Shown here piece by piece: positions 19,324 through 28,575 of a DNA stretch of 64,000 nucleotides. Below the pieces are notes generated by a model, which saw only the letters and a list, made by a program, of their open reading frames with translations, was not told the origin of the DNA and made no database searches. Position 1 is the stretch's first letter; each line of letters begins with the position of its first letter. Source of the stretch: Verrucomicrobiia bacterium (lineage in GTDB: Bacteria; Verrucomicrobiota; Verrucomicrobiia; JABWAM01); NCBI GenBank assembly GCA_028687435.1, contig JAQUAF010000008.1:1-64000 (forward strand). The letters are read 5' to 3'. The translations under genes and the position numbers were made by a program.

Positions 19324-20601
19324 TCAAAACTCCGGCAGGCGGCGAACATCCTTCACAAAGGCGGGCACCAGCATCAGCAGGATGGCGGCGGTGAGCACGC
19401 CGCTTCCAAAGAAGAGAAACAGGGTGTGGTATTTGGTGAGGGTCAATCCCATCCCTCCCCAGGTGGGCGAAAGGATTCCGCTGCCCAGGATGAGGGAGGC
19501 CAGGAAGCGCGACGCCCCCTGCCCGGCGCAGTAAAGGCTGAGGCAAAAGGCAATGGACATGGCCTTGTTGTTGGCGGGCGCCAGCCCGAGCATCTCGCTC
19601 GAAACCGCGATCGAGGCGCAGGCAAAGGCAAAGCCGTAGGCGGTGATGAGAAATATCATGAACGCCACGCAAACCCATGAATTGGAGGTGACCAGCAACA
19701 GCAGAAAATTGATGAGCGCAAAGGAAAGATGCGCCAGGAAAAAGACGCGTTTGACGCCGTAGCGCTGCACAAAAAAACCGCCGGCAAGAAAACCGACAAT
19801 CAGGCCGCCCATGGCGCAGGCGGACATGATGACCACCAGATTGTCGGGCAACGCCAGCTGCGTCTTGGCAAAAACGAACAACACCGGGCCGGTGGCGCTG
19901 GCGGCGGCGTAAAGGAAAAACAGGTAAATGGAAAATCCGGTCAACGGACGGTTGGCCACAATATCCCGCACCATTTCCTTGAAGTTCAACATCCGTTCAA
20001 CGGGAATCTCGCAAACACAATTGACGTGCCATCCACGGCCCAAAAGGGCCAGGCCCGCCACCGCAATGATGATTTGCAGGGCGCCAATGGGCGCGTCCTT
20101 GCCCACCCAGCATCCCGAGATGAAAATAAAAAGCCCGGCCACCACCTGCCAGGTAAAACGCATGATCCCAAAGAACCTGCCCCGTTCATCCTCATGCACG
20201 ATCCCGTCCAGCAACGGAAACCACGAGGCGGTGTAGGCGCAGTTGCTGATGGCATAAAGGGCGAGACTGCCGATCAGGACGATTTTCGCCCCGCTCCCAA
20301 ACCACGGGGCCGCGGCCGTCAGCGACAACAGCACGGCGCCGGTCCAGGTGGAAAGGATGATCATGCGTCTTTTGCCCACCCTCTCCACCCAATAGGCAAG
20401 GGGCATGAGCAGCAAACAATTGGAAAGATCCTGCAACGAGGTGGTGCAGACGGAGATCATCTCCCCCGCCCCCAGCAGGGTGGCAAAGAGAATGATGATG
20501 CTGCTGTCATGCACCATGGCGCCGGAAAGCGATCCCCAGCACGCGGAGGCAATCAAATGCCACTGCGATCTCTTCTCCTGCTGGCGGGTGAGGGAAGGCA
20601 T
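19324..20601 (-). CDS. MFS transporter
   Basis: The 425-residue protein has about twelve hydrophobic segments and the loop motif YWVERVGKRRMII after the second segment, as in major facilitator superfamily sugar or drug transporters. A central loop near residues 195-210 divides two six-helix halves. It is on the same strand as, and 97 bases upstream of, the sugar regulator, so uptake of a mono- or oligosaccharide for this locus is plausible. The substrate is not readable from the sequence. Confidence 0.85.
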   Translation of the reverse strand: MPSLTRQQEKRSQWHLIASACWGSLSGAMVHDSSIIILFATLLGAGEMISVCTTSLQDLSNCLLLMPLAYWVERVGKRRMIILSTWTGAVLLSLTAAAPWFGSGAKIVLIGSLALYAISNCAYTASWFPLLDGIVHEDERGRFFGIMRFTWQVVAGLFIFISGCWVGKDAPIGALQIIIAVAGLALLGRGWHVNCVCEIPVERMLNFKEMVRDIVANRPLTGFSIYLFFLYAAASATGPVLFVFAKTQLALPDNLVVIMSACAMGGLIVGFLAGGFFVQRYGVKRVFFLAHLSFALINFLLLLVTSNSWVCVAFMIFLITAYGFAFACASIAVSSEMLGLAPANNKAMSIAFCLSLYCAGQGASRFLASLILGSGILSPTWGGMGLTLTKYHTLFLFFGSGVLTAAILLMLVPAFVKDVRRLPEF

Positions 20602-20642
20602 GAAACCTTCAGACTACCAGACTGAAGGCTGAAGACTGAAGG
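20602..20642. repeat. CTTCAG-type short repeat and hairpin
   Basis: CCTTCAG pairs with CTGAAGG and is followed by further CTGAAGACTGAAGG. The same wording recurs at about 35911-35927 and 36260-36276 beside other genes, so it is a small interspersed intergenic repeat. Confidence 0.4.
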
Positions 20643-20659
20643 AAAAACAGGCTGGTCCC

Positions 20660-21724
20660 TCAGGAGATCTTCACTTCGGAGTTTTTGCGTCCCGATTCGT
20701 AGATTGCGTCGATGAGCTTCATCACCGTGCAGCCCTGTTCGGCGGTTGCGGCCGGTGGCGCTTCCCTGCGGCAGGCGGCCAGGAACTTCTTCGCCTGGAC
20801 ATGGAAAATATTGGGCGTCTTCTGGTATTGAAGCATCACATCGGCCACCTGTTCCTTGTATTCGGTGACCAGCTTCAACGGCTTGCCATCCAGCAACCGC
20901 ACTCCCGCCTTGCTGCCCAGAATCTCAATGTAATTTTCATCCTCGGCGTTGACCGCCCAGGACACCTCAAAGCTCATGCTGGCCGCCTTGCCAAACCGCA
21001 CGTAGCCCGTGGCGTAATCCTCCACGTCAAACACACCCTTGAAATTGGGGGGGCCCGCCCACATGCTCACATAGCGGTATTTCTTCATGAGCGGCCCAAA
21101 CTTGGCATAGGTGTTGGAACTGACCGCCGTCGGATTCCACAATCCCGCGACGAACATCGCGGCATCAAAATAATGCACCCCCACATCGATCAACGGACCG
21201 CCGCCGGACATGGATTTGGTGGTGAACCAGCCGCCCATTCCCGGAATGCCGCGCCGGCGCAGCAAAACCACCCGGATGTGATAAACATCCCCCAGAACAC
21301 CCTCTTCGACCATTTTCCGGGCCAGTTGCACCTCTGCGTGCTGGCGCGTGACCATGCCAATTTGCAAAACCTTCCCGCTTTTTTTCATGGCCGCCACGAT
21401 TTCCGCCGCCTCTTTGGAGTTCATGGCCATGGGCTTCTCCAGCAAAACATGCTTGCCGGCCTTCAACGCGGCCACAGCCACATCGCGATGCAGGGCGTTG
21501 CCCACGCAAACGCTCACCGCGTCCACATCCGACTTCAGCAATTGCCGGTAATCGGTGAACTGCTGGGGAACCTTGTACTTCTCCGCCTCAGCCGCCACGG
21601 CCTCGGCCCGCACATCGCAAAGCGCCTCGATCTGCGCCTCGGCCGGGTTCGCCGCATAGGCGTCCGCATGCACGCGTCCAATGGTTCCAGTGCCAATGAT
21701 GCCAATCTTCAATTTTTGATTCAT
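20660..21724 (-). CDS. Gfo/Idh/MocA family oxidoreductase
   Basis: The 354-residue NAD(P)-dependent enzyme starts at the ATG at 21724, directly before the Rossmann motif KIGIIGTGTIGRVHADAY. EKPMA (cofactor-region Lys) and GGPLIDVGVHYFDAAMF (catalytic His region) are both present, so the active site looks intact. Family members oxidise or epimerise sugars and inositols, often next to sugar transporters. It lies 58 bases upstream of the MFS gene and is probably co-transcribed with it. Confidence 0.9.
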   Translation of the reverse strand: MNQKLKIGIIGTGTIGRVHADAYAANPAEAQIEALCDVRAEAVAAEAEKYKVPQQFTDYRQLLKSDVDAVSVCVGNALHRDVAVAALKAGKHVLLEKPMAMNSKEAAEIVAAMKKSGKVLQIGMVTRQHAEVQLARKMVEEGVLGDVYHIRVVLLRRRGIPGMGGWFTTKSMSGGGPLIDVGVHYFDAAMFVAGLWNPTAVSSNTYAKFGPLMKKYRYVSMWAGPPNFKGVFDVEDYATGYVRFGKAASMSFEVSWAVNAEDENYIEILGSKAGVRLLDGKPLKLVTEYKEQVADVMLQYQKTPNIFHVQAKKFLAACRREAPPAATAEQGCTVMKLIDAIYESGRKNSEVKIS

Positions 21725-21833
21725 AAAGGGTTGGGAGTTGATGAAAAAAGTGTCCGGTGCGGCAATATAAGGTGTCCGTCTCAATATTCAATGTCATCTT
21801 GCGCAAAAAAGATGTCTGTTTTTGCGCATTTTT

Positions 21834-22940
21834 TTATCCTTGCCGGGAAGTCTTTGCCGCGCCGGCGCCCGTGGATTTCACAGGCGGGATCAGGGTGTCG
21901 ATCCGTTTGGTTTCCGCGGCGCCATCCAGCGACAGCGCCCGGACGATGCGGTTCTCCCGGCGGCGGCGCACCCGGTTGCGTTCCTTCACGGACAAAAAAC
22001 AGCCTCCCACGCACCGGTCGCTGCAATAGCCGTCGCACGGCTCCACATGGATGGTGACGCTGCCCCCGCCAAAACGCTGGCGCAGATCGCGGGTGATGGC
22101 GTCGCAAATGGAATGGGATTGCTCGACCGACATGCTCCGATCCACCACCAGATGAAAATCAATGAATCGTTCCGCTCCGGCCTTCCGGGTGCGCAATCCG
22201 TGAAAACCGCGGACTTTGGCGTTCACCTGCCGGACATAATCGCGAATCCAATCCTCCTCGTTGACCGGCAGGCTCGAATCCATGAGATCGTGGGCCGCCT
22301 TCCAGGTCAAATCCCAGGCCGCCTTCAAAATCAGCAAGGCCACCATGATGGCGGCCACCGGATCGATCCACTGCAGGTTCACCGCGGGGAACAGCCATGC
22401 CCCCACCCACATGATTCCCAACGCCGCCACCACGCCCGCGGAGGTGAACACATCCGTCCACAAATGCCAGGCATCGGCCTCCAACGCCATCGAATCCGTC
22501 CTCCTGGCCACACGGAAAAGATTCCGCGAAATGAAAAAATTTGAGACCGCCGACACCATCATCACGGCAAAGCCCCACCCCACCGCTTCCACCGGCTGCG
22601 GTTTCAACAGCTTGTGGATTGCCTCGTAAATGATCCATCCCGCCGCGCCAAAAATCAGGATGGCCTCCACCGCGCCGGAAATATTCTCCACCTTGCCATG
22701 TCCAAACGGGTGGCTTCTGTCCGCGGGACGGCCGGAAATTTTCACCGCGATCAGGGCGATCAATGCCGCCACCAGATCGATGGCTGAGTGAATGGCCTCG
22801 GAAATCACCGACACCGAGTTGATCATGATCCCGACCGCCAGCTTGAGCAACACCAACAGGCCATTCGACGCCACGGACAGCCTGGCGGCGCCCGTTTTCT
22901 GCTCCTGTTCCACTTGAGACAATTCAGGATGGTCAGTCAT
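21834..22940 (-). CDS. cation diffusion facilitator (CDF) exporter
   Basis: The 368-residue protein has six membrane helices of the CDF/ZnT family and exports divalent metals such as Zn, Fe or Mn by proton exchange. Metal-site residues are visible: H51 and D55 in helix 2 (HSAID), the loop HPFGHGKVE, and HLWTD in helix 5. The cytoplasmic domain includes RFIDFHLVVD. The tail is unusual: a cysteine-rich CDGYCSDRCVGGCF followed by about 45 basic residues. The ATG at 22940 overlaps the stop of a small upstream frame as ATGA. Confidence 0.9.
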   Translation of the reverse strand: MTDHPELSQVEQEQKTGAARLSVASNGLLVLLKLAVGIMINSVSVISEAIHSAIDLVAALIALIAVKISGRPADRSHPFGHGKVENISGAVEAILIFGAAGWIIYEAIHKLLKPQPVEAVGWGFAVMMVSAVSNFFISRNLFRVARRTDSMALEADAWHLWTDVFTSAGVVAALGIMWVGAWLFPAVNLQWIDPVAAIMVALLILKAAWDLTWKAAHDLMDSSLPVNEEDWIRDYVRQVNAKVRGFHGLRTRKAGAERFIDFHLVVDRSMSVEQSHSICDAITRDLRQRFGGGSVTIHVEPCDGYCSDRCVGGCFLSVKERNRVRRRRENRIVRALSLDGAAETKRIDTLIPPVKSTGAGAAKTSRQG

Positions 22941-23140
22941 AACAGCCGGCAGGTCAAATCCACACCGTCCCACGGGGTCGTCTCCCGCTGCCAACCGGCC
23001 CGGCCGCGCCCCAATGCCTTTGGAACCGCCTGTTCGCGCGTCACCGTAATCAACCCCTTTTCATCTGTCAACGCAACTTTTCGGACAAAAACCATTTTTG
23101 TCCCGGCAAAAAACAACCGGGAATCCCAAGCAAAAAACAC
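22937..23140 (-). CDS. possible small protein coupled to CDF gene
   Basis: A 67-codon frame begins at a GTG (23140) nine bases after GGAGGGG and ends with a TGA that overlaps the CDF start codon (ATGA). The sequence (RLFFAGTKMVFVRKVALTDEKG...) has a mixed composition that looks like protein, but I recognise no family. It fills the gap between the glycosyltransferase and the CDF gene. The ATGA junction is the main support. Confidence 0.35.
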   Translation of the reverse strand: MFFAWDSRLFFAGTKMVFVRKVALTDEKGLITVTREQAVPKALGRGRAGWQRETTPWDGVDLTCRLL

Positions 23141-23171
23141 ATGATCAATCCCCTCCGGCGGGGGGGGAATT

Positions 23172-23897
23172 TCATTTTCCCGCCGCCATGGAAAACCATC
23201 GATTGTAACGGATGGCGCACCCGAGAACACCCAATCCATAGATCAGGCTGCGATGCAGATTGATGGATGATGCCTCGGGAAAATAGCGGGTGGGGCAGGA
23301 AATCTCGCCGATGCGAAACCCGGCGTTGATCGCCTCGCAAAGAATCTGGTTGTCGAAAAGAAAATCGTCCGAATAACGGTCAAATGGCAGTTTCTCCAGC
23401 ACATGGCGGGAATAGGCCCGGTAGCCGGTGTGGTATTCCGAAAGCTTCTGCCGCAACAGAATGTTCTGCAACAAGGTCAGACAACGGTTGGCGGCATACT
23501 TGTAAAGCGGCATCCCCCCCTCCAGCGCGCACTGGCCCAAAATCCGCGACCCAAGAACAATGTCGTAATGCCCGCTCACCAACATGTGAATCATGGCCCC
23601 GAGCAGCCTGGGCGAATACTGGTAATCCGGATGCACCATCACCACAATGTCCGCCCCCAGTTTCATGGCCTCATGATAACAGGTCTTCTGGTTGCCGCCG
23701 TAACCCGTGTTATGCTCGTGGACAAAGGTCCGCAAATTCAGGCGATGCGCAATGGCCACCGTCTCGTCGGAACTCGCGTCGTCCACCAGCAGAATGTCAT
23801 CCACCAACTCGCGGCAGATCTCGGACACGGTGCGCTCGAGCGTCCTGGCCGCCTGGTAAGCCGGCAAAACCACCACCACTCTTTTGCCCCCAATCAT
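23172..23897 (-). CDS. family 2 glycosyltransferase
   Basis: The 241-residue protein is a GT-A enzyme of the dolichol-phosphate mannosyltransferase/DPM1-like group: [29 protein letters not shown] (Asp39-Asp40), [11 protein letters not shown] and the acceptor-side block [10 protein letters not shown]. It has no C-terminal membrane helices, so it is probably membrane-associated. The ATG at 23897 overlaps the stop of the fcl gene by ATGA, showing coupling with GDP-sugar synthesis. It likely uses a nucleotide sugar for cell-envelope glycan or lipid-linked sugar. Confidence 0.88.
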   Translation of the reverse strand: MIGGKRVVVVLPAYQAARTLERTVSEICRELVDDILLVDDASSDETVAIAHRLNLRTFVHEHNTGYGGNQKTCYHEAMKLGADIVVMVHPDYQYSPRLLGAMIHMLVSGHYDIVLGSRILGQCALEGGMPLYKYAANRCLTLLQNILLRQKLSEYHTGYRAYSRHVLEKLPFDRYSDDFLFDNQILCEAINAGFRIGEISCPTRYFPEASSINLHRSLIYGLGVLGCAIRYNRWFSMAAGK

Positions 23898-24853
23898 GAC
23901 TTGTCGTCCCTGGACGGATGCTCCCGATACCATGCCACCGTCCGGCGGATCCCCTCCTCCAGGGATACACAAGCCTGAAAACCGAACTTTTCCTTTGCCC
24001 GCGTCACGTCGAGCCGGCGCTTGGGCTGTCCATCCGGCCGGGTGGAATCCCAGCGCAATCCCCCCTCAAAACCGGTTTCCTTGCGAATAACCCCGGCCAA
24101 GTCACGAATCGAAATCTCCCGTCCGGTGCCCAGATTGACCGGTTCCCCCTCATCGTAATGCTCCGACGCCAGCAGAATCCCCTCGGCGCAATCCTCCACG
24201 TAAAGAAACTCGCGCGAAGCCGCCCCCGTCCCCCACAACACCACCTCCTTTTCGCCCCGCCGCCCGGCCTCCATCATCTTGCGAATCATGGCCGGGATGA
24301 CATGCGAAGTCGTCAGGTCAAAATTATCCCATGGACCATAAAGGTTGACCGGCAACAGATAGATTCCGGAAAAACCATATTGCTGGCGGTAGGCCTGCAA
24401 CTGCACCAAAAGCATCTTTTTGGCCAGTCCATAAGGCGCGTTGGTTTCCTCGGGATATCCATTCCAGATATCGGTTTCCTTGAACGGCGCCGGCGTAAAT
24501 TTCGGATAAGCACACACGGTCCCCACCACGGTCATCCTGCCCGCCTTCTGGCGTCTGGCCTCCTCAATGAGTTGGATGCCCATGATGGCATTGTCATAAA
24601 AGAATGTGCCCGGCCGCTGGCGGTTGGCTTCGATTCCCCCGCAGATGGCCGCCAGATGAATGATCAAATCCGGATGAAACTCCTGCAACAACCGCCGGAT
24701 GTCAGCCAGTTCGCGCAGGTCATATTCCCGGCTGCGGGGAGCCAGAACCCGGGCGCACCCCTTCTGTCGCAACTTCTCCACCACCTGCCGTCCCAGAAAA
24801 CCGTTGCCCCCCGTCACCAACACCCGTTGTTGCTGCCAAAAATCCACACTCAT
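23894..24853 (-). CDS. fcl: GDP-L-fucose synthase
   Basis: The 319-residue short-chain dehydrogenase starts with the NAD motif [16 protein letters not shown] and carries [16 protein letters not shown], closely matching GDP-4-keto-6-deoxymannose epimerase/reductases. The catalytic YxxxK is Y141-K145 ([10 protein letters not shown]). The usual GSSCIYPK block reads GTVCAYPK, with Thr112 or the neighbouring residue in place of the catalytic serine, which may alter activity. It acts after gmd to make GDP-fucose or a related 6-deoxyhexose for envelope glycans and is followed by a coupled GT2 gene. Confidence 0.9.
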   Translation of the reverse strand: MSVDFWQQQRVLVTGGNGFLGRQVVEKLRQKGCARVLAPRSREYDLRELADIRRLLQEFHPDLIIHLAAICGGIEANRQRPGTFFYDNAIMGIQLIEEARRQKAGRMTVVGTVCAYPKFTPAPFKETDIWNGYPEETNAPYGLAKKMLLVQLQAYRQQYGFSGIYLLPVNLYGPWDNFDLTTSHVIPAMIRKMMEAGRRGEKEVVLWGTGAASREFLYVEDCAEGILLASEHYDEGEPVNLGTGREISIRDLAGVIRKETGFEGGLRWDSTRPDGQPKRRLDVTRAKEKFGFQACVSLEEGIRRTVAWYREHPSRDDKS

Positions 24854-25044
24854 GGTTTCTCAATCAAGCCGTCACGCCATGGCGGGACGGCGGCTCGATC
24901 CTCCTTCGCTAAAACTTCGGCGGGACAAGCCTCCTTTGAAAAGGGGAGGCCCAATCAAAGCCCCTCCTTGACAAGGAGGGGTTGGGGAGGTCTGCACAAC
25001 CTCAATGCACTCATCATAAACTTTGAATTTCCCAAACATTAAAA
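24854..25044. repeat. intergenic repeat cluster between fcl and gmd
   Basis: The gap holds a palindrome (GCCGTC...GACGGC), a CTTCGCTAAAACTTCGGCG block related to repeats at 41580 and 60439, two hairpins built on CCTCC(N)GGAGG, and the motif TTTGAATTTCCCAAACATTA that also occurs near 41750, 43055 and 46860. Confidence 0.5.
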
Positions 25045-26049
25045 TCAAAAATGAGGCTTGCCTTGGGGATTCTTCAATAAATCCATGTCAGCATCCACCA
25101 TCAGCCGGACCAGGTCGCGGAACCTGGTCTTTGGCTCCCACCCCAGATTCCGTTTGGCTTTCGAGGCGTCCCCGATCAACAAATCAACTTCGGACGGCCG
25201 GTCGTAACGGGCGTCATGCTCGACATGTTTTTGCCAATCCAGCCCCACATGTTTGAATGCCTCGTCCAGAAATTCGCGCACCGAATGGGTCTCCCCCGTC
25301 GCCACCACATAGTCATCGGGCTGATCCTGCTGCAGCATGATCCACATGCCCTCGACATATTCCCTGGCATATCCCCAATCGCGTTTGGCATCCAGATTCC
25401 CCAGATAAAGTTTCTCCTGCATCCCCAGCTTGATGGCCGCCACCGCGCGTGAAATTTTGCGGGTGACAAAGGTCTCTCCCCGCCGGGGAGATTCATGATT
25501 GAACAAAATTCCGTTGGTGGCATGAAGGCCATAGGCTTCGCGATAATTAACCGTGGCCCAATACGCAAACACCTTGGCGCAGGCGTAAGGGCTGCGCGGA
25601 TGAAACGGCGTGGTCTCCCGCTGGGGAACCTCCGCCACCTTGCCAAACATCTCGCTGGATGACGCCTGGTAAAAGCGCGGCTTCACACCCGCCTCGCGAA
25701 TGGCTTCCAGTATCCGGATGGTCCCCACCGCCGTGATATCGGCGGTGTATTCGGGAATGTCGAAACTCACCCGCACATGGCTCTGAGCCGCAAGATGGTA
25801 AATTTCGTCCGGCTTCAAATCGTAAAGCAACTTCACCAGGTTCACGCTGTCACTCAAATCACCATAATGAAGAAACAGACGCACCCCCATCACGTGGGGG
25901 TCCTGATAAAGATGGTCGAGCCGCCCCGTATTGAACGTGCTGGCCCTCCGGATGATTCCATGAACCTCATATCCCTTCGACAGAAGAAACTCGGCCAGAT
26001 AGGAACCATCCTGTCCGGTAATGCCCGTGATCAACGCTTTTTTTGCCAT
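25045..26049 (-). CDS. gmd: GDP-mannose 4,6-dehydratase
   Basis: The 334-residue protein begins at the ATG at 26049 with the diagnostic [20 protein letters not shown] and [18 protein letters not shown]. The active-site SSSEMFG (about 131-136) and Y155xxxK159 are present, and the length is normal for the family. It converts GDP-mannose to GDP-4-keto-6-deoxymannose, the substrate of the neighbouring fcl product. Both genes are on the minus strand, separated by a 191-bp repeat cluster, and serve synthesis of fucose-type sugars for the envelope. Confidence 0.95.
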   Translation of the reverse strand: MAKKALITGITGQDGSYLAEFLLSKGYEVHGIIRRASTFNTGRLDHLYQDPHVMGVRLFLHYGDLSDSVNLVKLLYDLKPDEIYHLAAQSHVRVSFDIPEYTADITAVGTIRILEAIREAGVKPRFYQASSSEMFGKVAEVPQRETTPFHPRSPYACAKVFAYWATVNYREAYGLHATNGILFNHESPRRGETFVTRKISRAVAAIKLGMQEKLYLGNLDAKRDWGYAREYVEGMWIMLQQDQPDDYVVATGETHSVREFLDEAFKHVGLDWQKHVEHDARYDRPSEVDLLIGDASKAKRNLGWEPKTRFRDLVRLMVDADMDLLKNPQGKPHF

Positions 26050-26176
26050 AATTGAAACTGTTCCGGGACACCCAGGCCGGGAAATTCCGCTTTCCCCACC
26101 GCCGCCGCCGGATATGCGGCATACCATAAAGCCACGACCCGCCGGAAGACAAGCCCGGATAAGCCAAACTGAACCA

Positions 26177-27100
26177 TCACCTCACCACCACTTGGTCCAG
26201 CAATGAGGAAACCATCGACACATCCAGACGGCCATACCCCACCCCCATGGCATTGGCCGTCCCGCATGCCACCCCAAAATGGACCGCCTCGGGAACCTGT
26301 TTTCCAAGCATCAAGCTGACGGCAATCCCGCCCATGGTGGAATCCCCCGATCCAATCGGATTGCGCGGTTCAATGGCCGGCGGAATATAACTCCATGTCT
26401 GGTTATTGCCGCTCAACAGCGCCTCTCCACCGCCATCGGTGACCATCACCCATCTGGCGCCCTCGCGATGCAGCGCCTTGATGGCCTGGAGGCATCCCGC
26501 CTCCGTATTGCAATCGATGCCGGTGGCCGCCGCCAGTTCCATCCGGTTGGGTTTCACCAAAAAAGGCCTGGCTGGCAGGGCGGAAAAAAGCGACTCCCCC
26601 TGGGCGTCAAGCAGGGTGCAAACCCCGCGATCCACCGCCATCTGCAACATCTCGCGGTACAAGGTTACCGGCACGCCGGGCGGCAGCGTCCCCGCGCATA
26701 CCACCACCCGGCAGCGTTCCAAAAGCCGCCGGTATTCCGCCAGATAGGCATGAACGGCGTCCATATCCACCGGCGCGGCATTCTCAACCAGTTCGGTGGC
26801 GGCGCCGCTTCCCGTCTCAAGAATGGTGCAACAAGTCCGGGTGGGCTGGGGAACATCCACCTCGGAAGTGGCAATCCCCTCGGCCTGCACCGCACGGCGC
26901 AACCATGCTCCGGATTCCCCCCCCACAAACAACAGGGCCACAACCGGCTGACGGAGATTCATGATCACCCGCGCGCAATTGATTCCCTTTCCGGAAGACA
27001 GCTGTTCCACCTCCATGGCGCGGTTGACCTGATTGGACAGCACCTTGGCAAAAACCATCCTTCGCTGAACTGTTGGAGATGGGCAAACGACAAGAATCAC
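26177..27100 (-). CDS. PfkB-family sugar kinase (1-phosphofructokinase-like)
   Basis: The 307-residue protein is a ribokinase-fold enzyme of the FruK/LacC subgroup: [17 protein letters not shown] at the start, [15 protein letters not shown], and the catalytic [16 protein letters not shown] near residue 247 (Asp is the expected base). FruK and tagatose-6-phosphate kinases share these features, so the exact substrate (fructose-1-phosphate, tagatose-6-phosphate or another) is open. It lies upstream of gmd on the same strand. Confidence 0.85.
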   Translation of the reverse strand: MILVVCPSPTVQRRMVFAKVLSNQVNRAMEVEQLSSGKGINCARVIMNLRQPVVALLFVGGESGAWLRRAVQAEGIATSEVDVPQPTRTCCTILETGSGAATELVENAAPVDMDAVHAYLAEYRRLLERCRVVVCAGTLPPGVPVTLYREMLQMAVDRGVCTLLDAQGESLFSALPARPFLVKPNRMELAAATGIDCNTEAGCLQAIKALHREGARWVMVTDGGGEALLSGNNQTWSYIPPAIEPRNPIGSGDSTMGGIAVSLMLGKQVPEAVHFGVACGTANAMGVGYGRLDVSMVSSLLDQVVVR

Positions 27101-27210
27101 CCCCTTTTTATGGCCTGATCCCGTCTCGGGATCAATGCCTTAAAAAAATTATTGCCAAACCTGCCAAAATTGAACACACTCGCCGCCCCTATTTTATCGA
27201 AGGACTTTTT

Positions 27211-27975
27211 ATGGCTAAAGAAGTATCGCTGACAGCAACATTACGCGGCGGTTTGGGACGGCAACAGGCTAGGAAAACCCGTTGTTCCGGCGCCATCCCC
27301 GGCGTCATCTACGGTTCCCATACCAAACCCCTGCCCATTCAAGTTCAACGGCTTGACATCACCAAAATTTTCAAAAACGTCACCAACGAAAACTTGATGG
27401 TATCGCTAAGCCTGAACGAAGGGACTCAAACCAGCAACCGTCTGGCCTTCATCCAGGACATCCAGCGGCATCCCATCAAGGACGAAATCCTTCACATCGA
27501 TTTCCATGAAGTAAGGGCTGACGAAAAACTGCGCGTTCACGTTCAGGTCCATCCATCCGGTGAAGCCGAAGGCGTGCGCCTTGGCGGAGGCACCTTGGAA
27601 CAGGCGCTGCACTCCGTTGAAGTGGAATGTCTGCCCAAGGATCTGCCCGAACAGTTTACGGTGGACGTTTCAGCTCTGGCCATCGGCGGCAACATCCACG
27701 TCCGCGAGATCAAGGCTCCCGCAGGAGTCACCATCACCACCAACGGCGATATTTCCGTCTTCTCCGTTCTGGCGCCGGTCAAGGAAGAGGTCGTGGCGGC
27801 CGCCCCCGCAGCAGGAGAACAGACAGCCGAACCCGAAGTCATCAATCAAAAGAAACCGGAGGAAGGCGAAGCTGCGGCCAAGGCCGACGAAAAAGGCGGC
27901 ACCAAGGCTGGAGCCAAAAAAGAGGAAAAAGGCGGCGATGCCAAGGCTGCCGCCAAACCCGAGAAGAAAAAATAG
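27211..27975 (+). CDS. rplY: 50S ribosomal protein L25/Ctc
   Basis: The ATG at 27211 is preceded by AAGGA. The 254-residue protein has the 5S-rRNA-binding L25 domain (VSLTATLRGGLGRQQARKTR, GAIPGVIYG, HIDFHEV) and the TL5-type C-terminal beta domain to about residue 190. An Ala/Glu/Lys-rich tail of about 60 residues follows, longer than in most L25 proteins. It is the only + strand gene in a long minus-strand run and has its own terminator. Confidence 0.95.
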   Translation: MAKEVSLTATLRGGLGRQQARKTRCSGAIPGVIYGSHTKPLPIQVQRLDITKIFKNVTNENLMVSLSLNEGTQTSNRLAFIQDIQRHPIKDEILHIDFHEVRADEKLRVHVQVHPSGEAEGVRLGGGTLEQALHSVEVECLPKDLPEQFTVDVSALAIGGNIHVREIKAPAGVTITTNGDISVFSVLAPVKEEVVAAAPAAGEQTAEPEVINQKKPEEGEAAAKADEKGGTKAGAKKEEKGGDAKAAAKPEKKK

Positions 27976-28006
27976 CCTTCCGGCGTTTCCCTCCCGGCAT
28001 CAACTC

Positions 28007-28042
28007 AAAAGGACGGGCCTTCAAACCCGTCCTTTTTTGTTT
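28007..28042 (+). terminator. rho-independent terminator after rplY
   Basis: AAAAGGACGGG pairs with CCCGTCCTTTT around an 8-base loop and runs into a T-rich tract. It overlaps the 3' end of the convergent hpt gene and may act in both directions. Confidence 0.85.
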
Positions 28043-28575
28043 TCCGGACGCTCTTTCACCCAAGCCAGATGCGGCAGGTGACGGAAGCCTTCCCTCAAAT
28101 CAAGGCCGTACCCGTAAACAAACCGGTCGGGAATGTCGAAACCGACAAAACGCGGACGGCAACGGACGGTCCGCCGCACTCGTTTGCGCAGAAAAACGCA
28201 GGCATTCAGGCTGGCCGGTTTCAGGGTTTTCAAAAAAGACATCGCCTTTTCCAAGGTGGCGCCCGTGTCAAAAATATCGTCCACCAGCAACACGTGAGCG
28301 CCGCAAAGGGACAATTTCAAATGCGGACGGAAAAGGATTTTTCCGCGGGATCTGGTCCGGCGCCCATAGCTGGAGGCCGTGATAAAATCAACCTGCAAGG
28401 GCAGTTTCAACTCACGCATCAAATCCGCCAGAAACACCAGGCTCCCGTTCAAAACCCCCACCAAAACCAGTTCCCGGCCCCGATAATGGGCGTCAATCTC
28501 CCGCGCCAGCTCCTTCACCCGCCGGGCTATCACCCTGCGCGGCAATAAAATCCCCCCTTTTTCGTTCAAACGCAT
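28021..28575 (-). CDS. hpt: hypoxanthine phosphoribosyltransferase
   Basis: The 184-residue purine salvage enzyme joins hypoxanthine or guanine to PRPP. The PRPP-binding motif VLLVDDIFDTGATL (Asp99-Asp100) and ELVLVGVLNGSLVFLADLMREL are typical, as is FVGFDIPDRFVYGYGLD near the C-terminus. Length matches the family. Its start overlaps the end of the upstream radical SAM gene by 10 bases, indicating co-translation. The final codons lie in the shared terminator with rplY. Confidence 0.92.
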   Translation of the reverse strand: MRLNEKGGILLPRRVIARRVKELAREIDAHYRGRELVLVGVLNGSLVFLADLMRELKLPLQVDFITASSYGRRTRSRGKILFRPHLKLSLCGAHVLLVDDIFDTGATLEKAMSFLKTLKPASLNACVFLRKRVRRTVRCRPRFVGFDIPDRFVYGYGLDLREGFRHLPHLAWVKERPENKKGRV

